In this document: in pieces, positions 25,549-34,562 of the stretch
Layout of the letters: every line of letters starts with the position of its first letter
Position numbering within the stretch: position 1 is the stretch's first letter
Source: Tetragenococcus halophilus
Lineage (GTDB): Bacteria > Bacillota > Bacilli > Lactobacillales > Enterococcaceae
Assembly (NCBI RefSeq): GCF_021474685.1
Contig: NZ_JAKEIT010000002.1
Coordinates: forward strand, 1 to 64,000
DNA: 64,000 nucleotides
Reading direction: 5' to 3'
The notes under the pieces: generated by a model
What the model saw: only the letters and a program-made list of their open reading frames with translations
Database searches by the model: none
Told to the model about the DNA's origin: nothing
Program-made: the position numbers and the translations under genes

Positions 25549-26820
25549 ATGAGGATTATTACCGATGTAGTTAATTACGTTATTGGATTGGGCGCTAGCG
25601 CAATCCTTCCTATAACACTTTTAATTTTAGGATTAATTTTCGGATTAGGTTTGGGAAAATCTATTAAAGCAGGAATTACCGTTGGAATTGGTTTTGTTGG
25701 AATTAATTTGGTTATCGAACTATTAACGAGCGAAGTGGGTAAAGCAGCTCAATTGATGGTTCAACGTATAGGACTGAATTTAACTGTTATTGATGGAGGG
25801 TGGCCATCCGCTTCAGCAGCTGCTTGGGGTTCTCCTATATCGGCACTATTAATAGCGGTTTGCTTATTAGTAAACGTGATTTTAATTATATTTAAAGTGA
25901 CAAAAACAATGTATGTTGATATATGGAACTATTGGTATTTTTTATTTGCTGGATCTGTCGTTTATACGATTACAAACAATTTATTAGCAGCTTCTATAGC
26001 GGCTATTTTATTGATGGTAGTTCATTTAGTTATGGGAGACATGTTGCAACCTTATGTTGAAGATTATTTTGAAATTGATAATGTTACTTTACCGACCGGC
26101 TCTTCGTTAATGTGGGTACCGCTAGGTTTTGCTGTAGATTGGATATTAGATAGAATTCCAGGCATAAATAAAATTAATGTTGATTATCAAACCATTCAAA
26201 AAAAGTTTGGAGTTTTTGGTGAACCTATGGTAATAGGTGTTGTCATTGGTATAATACTTGGTTTTCTAGCTGGATATGATATGGGCCAAGCATGGCTATT
26301 AGGAATAAATATGGGCGCTGTTATGCTGATTTTGCCAAGAATGATAAAAATTCTATTGGAAGGGTTACTTCCTATTTCTAACGCTGCTCAAGTATTTTTA
26401 CGTGATAAATTTAAAAACAGAGAACTATTTATTGGATTAGATTCTGCTATTTCTTTAGGTGATTCTGCTGTAATATCTTCCGCTCTAATTTTAGTTCCAA
26501 TAATGATAATTCTAGCTTCTATTTTACCTGGAAACAAAGTGCTACCTTTTGGAGATCTTGCTTCAATTCCTTTTTATGTTGCTTTTATAACCGCTCATAA
26601 TAAAGGAAATATTTTTAAGACCGTACTTACAGGTACTATAATGATGATTTTAACTTTATATATGGCTACTAATTTTGCTTCTGTATATACAGAAATGATG
26701 AATGCGGCCAATTTTAATATTCCACAAGGAGTTAGTCAGATGTCAAGTATTACTTCAGGTGGTAGTCTTTTAAATTGGATAATACTTCAGATAACACAAC
26801 TATTAAATTCAATTTTTTAA
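25549..26820 (+). CDS. PTS EIIC, galactitol/polyol family
   Basis: A 423-residue permease with roughly nine or more hydrophobic segments, similar to GatC (PTS galactitol family; many members carry pentitols such as xylitol or arabitol). The sequence MRIITDVVNYVIGLGASAILPITLLILGL at the start and PLGFAVDWILDRIPGIN in the middle are typical. ATG 25549 follows AGGGAGG. Substrate unknown; the linked dehydrogenase and transketolase argue for a sugar alcohol. Confidence 0.87.
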   Translation: MRIITDVVNYVIGLGASAILPITLLILGLIFGLGLGKSIKAGITVGIGFVGINLVIELLTSEVGKAAQLMVQRIGLNLTVIDGGWPSASAAAWGSPISALLIAVCLLVNVILIIFKVTKTMYVDIWNYWYFLFAGSVVYTITNNLLAASIAAILLMVVHLVMGDMLQPYVEDYFEIDNVTLPTGSSLMWVPLGFAVDWILDRIPGINKINVDYQTIQKKFGVFGEPMVIGVVIGIILGFLAGYDMGQAWLLGINMGAVMLILPRMIKILLEGLLPISNAAQVFLRDKFKNRELFIGLDSAISLGDSAVISSALILVPIMIILASILPGNKVLPFGDLASIPFYVAFITAHNKGNIFKTVLTGTIMMILTLYMATNFASVYTEMMNAANFNIPQGVSQMSSITSGGSLLNWIILQITQLLNSIF

Positions 26821-26840
26821 TTATTGAAAGGATGAGATAA

Positions 26841-27878
26841 TTGAAAGCTTTAATGAAATTGGAAAAAGGTTTCAACAACATGAAGGTTATAGATATCGAT
26901 GAACCAGAAGTGAAAGATGATCTAGTTAAAATTAAGGTTAAATACTGTGGAATTTGCGGAAGTGATTTACATGCTTATCAAGGAACATATCCAAGTACAA
27001 TTCCGCCTGTAGTATTAGGACATGAATTTTCTGGAGAAGTTATAGATATTGGACCAAAAGTTCAAAATATAAATATTGGGGATCGTGTAACTAGTGAAAC
27101 AACCTTTGCAACATGTAATAATTGTGAACAATGTAAAACTAAAAACTATAACCTGTGTTCTAAACGTAAAGGATTAGGAACACAAGTTAATGGTGCTATG
27201 TCAACTTATGTTTTGAGTAGAGAAGAAAGCGTTCATATTTTAGACGAAAATGTTTCTTATTTATCAGCAGCTTTATCAGAACCCTTATCGTGTGGGGTAC
27301 ATGCTTCTTTAGAAAAAGTGGAAGTTCAAAAAGGTGATACTGTTTGTGTTTTTGGTCCTGGGACAATAGGGATATTACTAGCTATGGTGGCTAAATCAAA
27401 AGGAGCTAGAGTAATAGTGGCAGGTGTCACGAAAGATGAAAAAAGATTAGAACTAGTAAAAAAATTAGGTTTTATATCTGTTGATCAGCAGAAGGAAAAT
27501 TTAAAAGCGATTATTGATGAACATACTCAAGAAAAAGGTGTTGATTTTTCTTTTGAATGTTCAGGGGTGGTTAAAGCATTAAATACAGCATTAACAATAA
27601 CTAAAAAAAGAGGAACAGTTGTTCAAATGGGAGTTTTTGCCAAAGATTTTAATGAGATAGACACACAATCTATTTTACAAAAAGAAATAGATTACCTTGG
27701 ATCAAGGTCACAAAAACCTTCTTCATGGCAAAAAACAATGAAACTCTTAGGTGATCAAATAGTCTCTCCAGAACGAATTGTTACTTCAATTATTCCCTTG
27801 GAAAATTGGAAAGATGGTTTTGAAAATTCAATAGCTGCTAACGATATTAAAGTAGTTATTGATCTAGAAAAAGATTGA
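26841..27878 (+). CDS. Zinc-dependent polyol(-phosphate) dehydrogenase, GatD/sorbitol-dehydrogenase type
   Basis: A 345-residue medium-chain dehydrogenase. The catalytic zinc ligands are in KYCGICGSDLHAY (Cys about 38) and GHEFSGEV (His-Glu about 62-63), and the four structural-zinc cysteines in CNNCEQCKTKNYNLC (about 92-106). The NAD-binding motif FGPGTIGILLAM lies near residue 172. It should oxidise the sugar-alcohol phosphate delivered by the PTS to the corresponding ketose phosphate, which the split transketolase could then use. Start TTG 26841 follows AAAGGATGAG. Confidence 0.87.
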   Translation: MKALMKLEKGFNNMKVIDIDEPEVKDDLVKIKVKYCGICGSDLHAYQGTYPSTIPPVVLGHEFSGEVIDIGPKVQNINIGDRVTSETTFATCNNCEQCKTKNYNLCSKRKGLGTQVNGAMSTYVLSREESVHILDENVSYLSAALSEPLSCGVHASLEKVEVQKGDTVCVFGPGTIGILLAMVAKSKGARVIVAGVTKDEKRLELVKKLGFISVDQQKENLKAIIDEHTQEKGVDFSFECSGVVKALNTALTITKKRGTVVQMGVFAKDFNEIDTQSILQKEIDYLGSRSQKPSSWQKTMKLLGDQIVSPERIVTSIIPLENWKDGFENSIAANDIKVVIDLEKD

Positions 27879-27957
27879 TCTCTAATATAATTATAAACGA
27901 AACAGAATTTGAAAAATATTGGAGTAAGGTTAACTAAGAATAAAAGCGAAAATTGTT

Positions 27958-27986
27958 AAAAAAGTCCTCAAGTGAGGACTTTTTTA
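27958..27986 (+). terminator. Terminator of the first sugar-alcohol operon
   Basis: AAAAAAGTCCTC pairs with GAGGACTTTTTT around an AAGT loop. It is similar to the terminator at 36,614-36,644. Confidence 0.9.
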
Positions 27987-28009
27987 ATCGAAAGTTTTCA
28001 TGATGATAG

Positions 28010-28550
28010 TTCCTAACGTATAACCGATAATCGTTTCCCAATCAATCGACCTGCAACAGAGACAAAAATTACTGTCAGTAATTTATCTACATAATCTGTG
28101 CCTACTTGGGCTAAAAACATTGCAAGTGACTGACTCATTCCGGCGCCATAAAGTAGTTGTACGATAATACTTGATCCAGCAGACGTAATTTCGTTAAAAA
28201 GGATGACTGTGATAATTGTTGAAAGAATGGTCCCAGGTAAGGAAATGGCAAAAGCAAACCACCAACTGTTTTTTAATTGGTTTCCTTGTATTCGTCTGTA
28301 TAAGGCTACTGCAACGGACCAGTAATTAATTGAACGGGCATAAAAAATAGGAAGAAGATATCAGTGGTTACGCCCATAAGGACGCCAGTTGTACCTCCGA
28401 CTATCAATCCAGAAACGGAGTCTAAAAGACTGGACTATTAAAGCCTTTGGCAAGTGTGGGATCAAAGATAAGCAATAGTCCAATGATCATTAATCACACA
28501 ACCGAGAACTTTTTCATGTTCTCAGTGATAATCAAAATAAAATTGGGTAG
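28010..28550 (-). pseudogene. Degraded copy of the ECF S-component / nucleoside hydrolase pair
   Basis: The sequence on the minus strand is recognisably related to the intact pair at 36,712-38,249, with frameshifts and stops. About 28,010-28,435 matches the S-component and 28,435-28,550 matches the middle of the nucleoside hydrolase gene. The roughly 350 bases between are deleted, joining the two. The gap to the next gene, 28,550-28,800, holds a 14-base palindrome TATAACATGTTATA (28,608-28,621) and no gene I can support. Confidence 0.7.
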
Positions 28551-28799
28551 ATGGTAAGTTTTTAGTTTTTGCTGCTTTTAAAACCAACTAGTTTCGTCCT
28601 TAATGGATATAACATGTTATAATCAAAATAAATAAAGGAAAGAGAGTTTTGAAGAGGCCAAAGTATAAGAAACCACAATTTAGTTGAAGTTATTTTTTCT
28701 GAAGATTGGATTTATTTTATTAACGAATTACTTTATACTTAGGAGCAAAAATGAAATCGATTTATAATGGCAATAGAAGTAAATTAGGAGGTGTAAAAA

Positions 28800-31328
28800 A
28801 TTAAAAGGAAAGAAATAATATTAAAGACACTAGATAAAAATACTAGAGATTTTCTTAACAATAATGATGTAATCAATCTTGATGCAACTAGTCTTTCTTC
28901 AGAACTAGGAATTGCAAGATATAATATTAGTAGAGACTTGAACCAACTACACGAAGAGAATAAAGTATTAAAGATAGCAAGCAGGCCTGTATTATTTATT
29001 TATAGAAATGTAGTAGAGGAGAAGATAGGAGAGAGGTTATCCTTTCAAAAGTTTACAGATTTGGAACAATTTATGGAAATGTTTACGCAGTCTAACGACG
29101 AATCTGCTAAAGATTATCCTTTTAGCGAATTAATAGGATACGACGGTTCACTTGCTAACGCTGTTCGTCAAGCAAAAGCAGCCTTACTATATCCGCCAAA
29201 TGGTCTGCATACGTTGTTGTCAGGTCCCTCAGGCTCAGGAAAAACTACCTTTGCACGTTTTATGTTTCAATATGCAGTACAAGTAGGCCAGCTTTATTCA
29301 AACGCGCCATATGTTGTTTTTAATTGTGCTGATTATTCGAATAACCAACATTTATTGCTCGACCATTTATTCGGGCATTCTAAACATGCTTTTACTGGAG
29401 CTGAAGAAAGCAAGAATGGATTGGTTGAAGCGGCAGATGGGGGAATTTTATTTCTTGATGAAATACATCGATTACCGCCAGAAGGTCAAGAAATGTTATT
29501 TTCAATTATAGACCGCGGTGAGTTTTATCGTCTCGGAGAATCAGAAAAACCAAGAAAAGTGAACTTATTAATTATTGGTGCAACAACTGAAGACATTCAA
29601 GATAATATTTTAACCACTTTCTTAAGAAGAATTCCTTTAACAATTAGTTTGCCTAGTATTAGTGATAGAGATTTAGGGGAAAGACTCCAATTAATTTATT
29701 TTTGTTTTAAGCAAGAAGCAAAAAATATTGGCAAAATTGTTCAAGTGAATGAAGATGTCATTCGCTTCTTTCTTCAATACGAACCTAAAGGAAATATTGG
29801 TGAATTAAAGAATGATATACAATTATTATGTGCTAATGCTTTAGTTGATAATATTTCAAGTAGTATAAAATTAATAAAAGTTAAGCTATCTCATTTATCT
29901 CCGTATTTAATTGATCAATTTTATTTTAGTCATTCCGATGAAAAAGCAGATTCAGGAATACGAAAAAAATTGAAGTTTTTAAAAATTGGCGATCTAGAAA
30001 TTACGCCAGATGAAAATAGCAAAGAAGATCCTTTCTTGTTGGTTAATGATGCTAATGGTTTGTCTACAAGCATTCCAAGTATATACCAGGATTATATTGA
30101 TAGTGAAGGAACTTTAGCTTCTTTAAAAAATAAGATCCATAAGTATGAACAACAAAGAAACGAAAGCCAAGAACTCAATCAACAACCCATATTTAAAATT
30201 GTATCTAGACAAAATTTTGAAATTACTTTAAACATCTTAAAAAAAGTAGCACTTCAAGAAGAATATTATTTTGATAACCAAAATATAGAAAGCTTAGCGC
30301 TACATCTAGATACTTTAATAGAAAAAGTTAGCGAAGGTTACTCTTTTCATGATGAGAAATTTTTAGAGCATAAAAGAAAAAACCAAATAGAAAATGGCAA
30401 AGAATACCAAATTGCTAAAGAAATTTATCGAGAAGTTTCGAATAATTTACAAGTAGAATTACCTGAAAGTGAGACATACTTCCTTTCCCTTTATTTGAAG
30501 GCAATGAATGAGAAACATAAGGAACAGAAAATAGGGGTTTTGGTTTTGATGCACGGTGAAAATGCAGCGAGTGATTTAGCTTGGACCGCTAATAAATTAC
30601 TAAATGTTGACCATGCAGTAGGTTTGGATATGTCCTTATCGAAAACAGTAAATGAAACACTCGAAGCGGCGACAGATATTGTTAGAAAAATTGATCAAGG
30701 AAAAGGGGTTATTTTACTAAGTGATATGGGTTCATTAAACATGTTTGGTGAAATAATAATGAACAAATTAGACATACAAACTAAAACAATTAAAATGGTA
30801 ACAACGCCTATGGTTGTTGAAGCAACAAGAAAAGCACTATTACCTGAAATGTCTTTAGAAAAATTGGAACAAGATATTATTGAACAAAGTGCATTTATCG
30901 GCAATAGTGTACAAACTGTAGACGATCAAGATTCTTTAACTCTTACAGTAGAAGATGAAAATGACCAACGTAGAAAAATAATGTACATTTTAGAAGAAAA
31001 CTTAACATTTTTAGATAGTGCTATTATTTATGATTTATTAGAGGAACAAGCTCAAGTCATTGTTAGTAACTACCCGATTGAAAATTTTGATGATTTCTGG
31101 ATTAAATTTTTATTCCATACAAGTAATATGCTTGAAAGAGCGATACGTAAGGAGCAATTTTGGAGGAAAAAAGCGTCGTATCTTATTAACCAAGATCCTG
31201 AATTATATCAATTTTTAAAAAAGAGTTTTGTGCCTATAGAAAATAGATTTGCTATTGAGATTGAGGATAGTGAATTTAGCTATTTAATGGAGTTAATAGA
31301 AATTTGTATGAGAAAGAGCACAGTTTAA
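28800..31328 (+). CDS. LevR/DagR-type sigma-54-dependent PTS regulator, apparent ATT start
   Basis: An 842-residue activator. The frame is open from ATT 28800 (KRKEIILKTLDKN follows), eight bases after AGGAGG at 28,786-28,791. The first usual start codon in frame (TTG 28938) would cut off the helix-turn-helix (SSELGIARYNISRDLNQL, about 30-48). An AAA+ domain follows, with Walker A GPSGSGKTTFA, the sigma-54 contact loop HAFTGAEE and Walker B GGILFLDEIHRL. Then come a PTS regulatory domain, an EIIA-Man-like domain (VLVLMHGENAAS) and a second PTS regulatory domain. It should activate the sigma-54 promoter at 31,415 according to PTS phosphorylation. Confidence 0.85.
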   Translation: MKRKEIILKTLDKNTRDFLNNNDVINLDATSLSSELGIARYNISRDLNQLHEENKVLKIASRPVLFIYRNVVEEKIGERLSFQKFTDLEQFMEMFTQSNDESAKDYPFSELIGYDGSLANAVRQAKAALLYPPNGLHTLLSGPSGSGKTTFARFMFQYAVQVGQLYSNAPYVVFNCADYSNNQHLLLDHLFGHSKHAFTGAEESKNGLVEAADGGILFLDEIHRLPPEGQEMLFSIIDRGEFYRLGESEKPRKVNLLIIGATTEDIQDNILTTFLRRIPLTISLPSISDRDLGERLQLIYFCFKQEAKNIGKIVQVNEDVIRFFLQYEPKGNIGELKNDIQLLCANALVDNISSSIKLIKVKLSHLSPYLIDQFYFSHSDEKADSGIRKKLKFLKIGDLEITPDENSKEDPFLLVNDANGLSTSIPSIYQDYIDSEGTLASLKNKIHKYEQQRNESQELNQQPIFKIVSRQNFEITLNILKKVALQEEYYFDNQNIESLALHLDTLIEKVSEGYSFHDEKFLEHKRKNQIENGKEYQIAKEIYREVSNNLQVELPESETYFLSLYLKAMNEKHKEQKIGVLVLMHGENAASDLAWTANKLLNVDHAVGLDMSLSKTVNETLEAATDIVRKIDQGKGVILLSDMGSLNMFGEIIMNKLDIQTKTIKMVTTPMVVEATRKALLPEMSLEKLEQDIIEQSAFIGNSVQTVDDQDSLTLTVEDENDQRRKIMYILEENLTFLDSAIIYDLLEEQAQVIVSNYPIENFDDFWIKFLFHTSNMLERAIRKEQFWRKKASYLINQDPELYQFLKKSFVPIENRFAIEIEDSEFSYLMELIEICMRKSTV

Positions 31329-31360
31329 TAGCACACTTCAGATATAGAACGACACACAAA

Positions 31361-31411
31361 GAAGTCTATTATTGCAAGGAAGGATAGTCCCTTGCAATAA
31401 TAGACTTCTTT
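31361..31411 (+). terminator. Long hairpin between the regulator and the mannose-type PTS genes
   Basis: A perfect 19-bp stem (GAAGTCTATTATTGCAAGG, 31,361-31,379, with 31,389-31,407) and a 9-base loop, followed by TTTTATTT. It is probably the regulator's terminator. Its long palindrome four bases before the sigma-54 promoter may also serve as an activator site. Confidence 0.75.
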
Positions 31412-31414
31412 TAT

Positions 31415-31431
31415 TTGGCATGGTTATTGCT
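31415..31431 (+). promoter_or_regulatory. Sigma-54 (-24/-12) promoter
   Basis: TTGGCATGGTTATTGCT has GG (31,417-31,418) and GC (31,429-31,430) separated by exactly ten bases, matching TGGCAC-N5-TTGC. It lies directly upstream of the mannose-type PTS genes and downstream of an activator with a sigma-54 contact loop. Confidence 0.85.
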
Positions 31432-31458
31432 AATAAATAAGTAGGAGGTGATGATAAG

Positions 31459-31884
31459 GTGATAGGAATTTTAATACTTACACATGGGGAATTAGCTAAA
31501 GGCTTCTTATCTGCTTTAAAGTTAATTTCAGGAAGTGAAAGACAAATTGAAGGCATTGGACTCTTCCATGAGACTGATATCGGAGAGTATAAGGAAACTG
31601 TGGAAGAAAAAATAAAAGACATGGACCAAGGAGAAGGTGTATTAGTCTTTTGCGATATTTTTGGAGCTAGTCCTTATAATGTAACAGCTCAAAATTTTAA
31701 AAGTTTAAAGGATATAGTTCGTTATAGAGCTGTGACTGGTGTTAGTTTACCAATGATTATAGAAGCTGTTTATTGTAGGGAAAATATGTCGTTAGATGCC
31801 CTTGCTCAACACGTACAGCAAATGGGCAAGGAAGGTATAAAAGAGTTATTTGATACAGTAAGAGGGAGTGAAACTAATGAGTGA
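31459..31884 (+). CDS. PTS EIIA, mannose family
   Basis: A 141-residue EIIA-Man protein, GTG start behind AGGAGGTGATG. The phosphorylated histidine is in LILTHGELAKG (about residue 9), and VFCDIFGASPYN (about 62-73) is the conserved second motif. It passes phosphate from HPr to the EIIB encoded next, which overlaps by 8 bases. It is the first gene of the sigma-54-controlled operon. Confidence 0.9.
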   Translation: MIGILILTHGELAKGFLSALKLISGSERQIEGIGLFHETDIGEYKETVEEKIKDMDQGEGVLVFCDIFGASPYNVTAQNFKSLKDIVRYRAVTGVSLPMIIEAVYCRENMSLDALAQHVQQMGKEGIKELFDTVRGSETNE

Positions 31885-32353
31885 AATTGTATTGACAAGA
31901 ATTGATGATCGTTTGATACATGGACAGGTAATGACAGCTTGGGTACATGAAACAAAGGGTAATGAGATAGTTATAATTGATGATGAAGTTGCGCAGGATG
32001 ATTTCTTAAAGATGATAATAGACTCTTCTGCTCCTAAAGGTATTAATGTAAAAATATTTAGTCAAGTTGAAGCTGTTAACTTTTTTAATGAAAGTGAAAA
32101 TAACGAAAAAAATATAATAATTTTGGTAAAAACTCCTCAAGTTATAGAGTATTTGATTAGTCAAAATGTAAGGATTGATTCAGTTAATGTAGGAGGAATG
32201 GGCGCTAGAAAGGATCGATTCAAATTATTCAGAAATATATCTGTTAACGAGGAAGAAGTAAATAGTTTTAAGAATATACTTAATGAGAATGTAGATGTTT
32301 TTGTTCAGGTTACACCAGACCAGAAAAAAGCAAATATAAAAAATTATCTGTGA
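31877..32353 (+). CDS. PTS EIIB, mannose/fructose/sorbose family
   Basis: A 158-residue EIIB-Man, from ATG 31877 inside the end of the EIIA gene. The phosphohistidine is in RIDDRLIHGQVMTAWV (about residue 14). It transfers phosphate to the sugar imported by the EIIC/EIID pair. The length is normal for the family. Confidence 0.9.
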   Translation: MSEIVLTRIDDRLIHGQVMTAWVHETKGNEIVIIDDEVAQDDFLKMIIDSSAPKGINVKIFSQVEAVNFFNESENNEKNIIILVKTPQVIEYLISQNVRIDSVNVGGMGARKDRFKLFRNISVNEEEVNSFKNILNENVDVFVQVTPDQKKANIKNYL

Positions 32354-32364
32354 GGTGAAGAAAA

Positions 32365-33126
32365 GTGAATATCAATGTATTGCAAGCGATACTAATTGCT
32401 ATTATTTACTATTTGAGTGTAAATGGTACACCGTGGCTTACGTTGCTAGGAAGCACTGTTCTGGCTCGACCGATTATTTGTGGTACTTTAGTTGGTTTAG
32501 TATTAGGTGATCCTATACAAGGTTGTATTATAGGTTCTTCGATTACTTTGCCTTACTTAGCTTATATATCGGCTGGAGGATCTCTTCCAATGGACCCGGG
32601 GTTAGCGGGTACCTTAGGAACGGCTTTAGCTATGGCTGCAGGAGCTTCTCCAGAAGTAGCTGTTTCATTAGCAGTTCCTATCGGTTTATTAGGAACAGTT
32701 ATTTGGATCGCTCATATGACAGTAGATATTTCATTTCAACATATGATCGATAGAAATGCTACAGAAGGTAATTATAAAAAGATTGAGAGACTTCACATGT
32801 ATGCCCCTCAGATCTTTTTGTTTATTATAACAGTTATTCCTGTTTTTATTGTCACTTATTTTGGTTCAGGTTTAGTTACAAGTGTATTAGATGCTTTAGA
32901 AGGGACTCCATTACATGCTTTAGAAGTTATTGGGGGCGTGCTTCCAGCACTTGGTATTGCTATGATATTAAAATCTGTTATGAATAAAGAAACCGCAGTA
33001 TTTTACTTTTTAGGTTTTATATTGGCAGTATATATGGAATTACCAATTATTGCTGTTTCTATCATTGGATTTATTATCGCATTTATCTATACTCAACTAT
33101 TATTTAAAGATAGTTCTGAGGTATAA
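32365..33126 (+). CDS. PTS EIIC, mannose/fructose/sorbose family
   Basis: A 253-residue membrane component, GTG start at 32365 after GAGGTGAAG. It has multiple hydrophobic segments and the family's GTPWLTLLGSTVLARPIICGTLVGLVLGD type start with a glycine-rich loop AYISAGGSLPMDPGLAG. With EIID it forms the translocation channel. No truncation is seen. Confidence 0.9.
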   Translation: MNINVLQAILIAIIYYLSVNGTPWLTLLGSTVLARPIICGTLVGLVLGDPIQGCIIGSSITLPYLAYISAGGSLPMDPGLAGTLGTALAMAAGASPEVAVSLAVPIGLLGTVIWIAHMTVDISFQHMIDRNATEGNYKKIERLHMYAPQIFLFIITVIPVFIVTYFGSGLVTSVLDALEGTPLHALEVIGGVLPALGIAMILKSVMNKETAVFYFLGFILAVYMELPIIAVSIIGFIIAFIYTQLLFKDSSEV

Positions 33127-33218
33127 ATCAAATCTTTAGCTAATAGTGAAGGTTTATAGAACTACCCTTTTAATTCGTTTGAAAAAGTTTAAATAAAATA
33201 AAAGGAGAATTTAGTTTA

Positions 33219-34043
33219 ATGGAAAATAATGAAGAAAAAAAGCTTACAAAAAAGCAAATTAAAAAAAGTTTTTGGCGTTGGACCTTTTTTTCGCATTCTA
33301 ATTATAACTATGAAAGGATGCAAGCTTCTGGGTTTTTATATGCTATGTTACCTGTTTTAAATAATCTTTATGAAGGAGAAAGTGAAGAATTAAAGAATAG
33401 CTATACTCGTCATTTAGAGTTTTTTAACACAGAGCCTCATTTTGGTGGAATCATCGGTGGACTGACTATTGCGATGGAAGAGCAAAAAGCTAATGGAGCT
33501 CCTATTACTGGCGACGCCATAAATTCTATAAAAACTGGGCTTATGGGACCGTTAGCGGGCATTGGGGATACCTTATGGCAAGCCACCTTAGTTCCAATTC
33601 TTTTATCAATTGCTGTTAGTATTGGAGCTGAAGGTAACTTATTTGGTCCAGTTTTTTACATCGTTGCTATGTTCGCAATTATGTTAGGCATTGCTTATAA
33701 TTTATGGCTTCAGGGCTATAACTATGGTAAAGAAGGAATACAAAAACTAATGGGCGGTGATTTATTAAAAAAAGTTATGCTCGGTGCAAAAATTATGGGG
33801 GCATTAATTATTGGTGCATTAACTGCAAATTATGTTGAGTTAGGTACACCTTTTGTATTCGAATATGGCGACTTAGAGTTAAACATTCAAGAAGATATTT
33901 TAGACCAACTTCTAAAAGGAATGTTACCTCTAGCTGTAACTATGTTGTCTTTATATTTATTGAATAAAAAAGTAAAGTCTACAAGTGTTTTATTAGTATT
34001 AATTGTTATTTCGGCAGTAGGGGCCATCTTTGGTATTTTTTAA
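33219..34043 (+). CDS. PTS EIID, mannose/fructose/sorbose family
   Basis: A 274-residue EIID, from ATG 33219 after AAAGGAG. It shows the family's KKSFWRWTFFSHSNYNYERMQASGF beginning, the HLEFFNTEPHFGGIIGGLTIAMEE block (about 66-88), GPLAGIGDTLWQAT (about 110-123), and C-terminal membrane helices. It completes the transporter. A 92-base spacer separates it from EIIC. Substrate is unknown; the next two genes suggest a polyol or ketose. Confidence 0.9.
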   Translation: MENNEEKKLTKKQIKKSFWRWTFFSHSNYNYERMQASGFLYAMLPVLNNLYEGESEELKNSYTRHLEFFNTEPHFGGIIGGLTIAMEEQKANGAPITGDAINSIKTGLMGPLAGIGDTLWQATLVPILLSIAVSIGAEGNLFGPVFYIVAMFAIMLGIAYNLWLQGYNYGKEGIQKLMGGDLLKKVMLGAKIMGALIIGALTANYVELGTPFVFEYGDLELNIQEDILDQLLKGMLPLAVTMLSLYLLNKKVKSTSVLLVLIVISAVGAIFGIF

Positions 34044-34562
34044 AAAGCTACTTACATTGAGATAAACTATATTTTAATATCTAAAACGAAAAGGGCTAAG
34101 TAGTTTTTCCTGGCAAATTCTTCCACAACTTCTTAAATAATGAAAGTATGAAGCAAAAAACAAAGCAATACCTAACAAAGATAGTTTTTGACTTAAAGAC
34201 ATCGGTATATCAAGAGTAGTAATAAAAAATAATTTTTCAAGTTTTAGTTAGTATTTTATTAAATGAAAAGAAAAAAGATGAAATTGATATGGAATTAAAA
34301 TTGGTGTTGAATAAATTAAGTTTACCTGAACTTATAAGCTTAGGATAAAAGATAAGAAACTATATAGGTATTTTGAAATTGTCACTTCTTTTATTCTTAC
34401 ATAAGGAATGAATAATGTTTGAAACTTCAGACAATGTTTTAATAACCGTTTATTTAATGGTTTCATCGTAATAAGTCAGTAACATCCATCTATTCGTAGA
34501 TAAATTTAATTTATTTCTGCCTTTATAAAAATATTAAAAGCGTAAAGAAAGGGGTGCTAAAG
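34044..34562. other. 520-base gap after EIID with a possible gene remnant
   Basis: A weak hairpin (CTACTTA with TAAGTAG, within 34,048-34,108) may end the PTS transcript. An open stretch of about 38 codons ends at about 34,348 (ELKLVLNKLSLPELISLG); it lacks a start and is probably a remnant. I see no other feature except the ribosome binding site for the epimerase gene. Confidence 0.4.

Noticed and set aside
31361-31411. Insertion-sequence ends
   Set aside because: The 19-bp inverted repeat has only a nine-base loop and a T-rich tail, so it is a hairpin, not an element.
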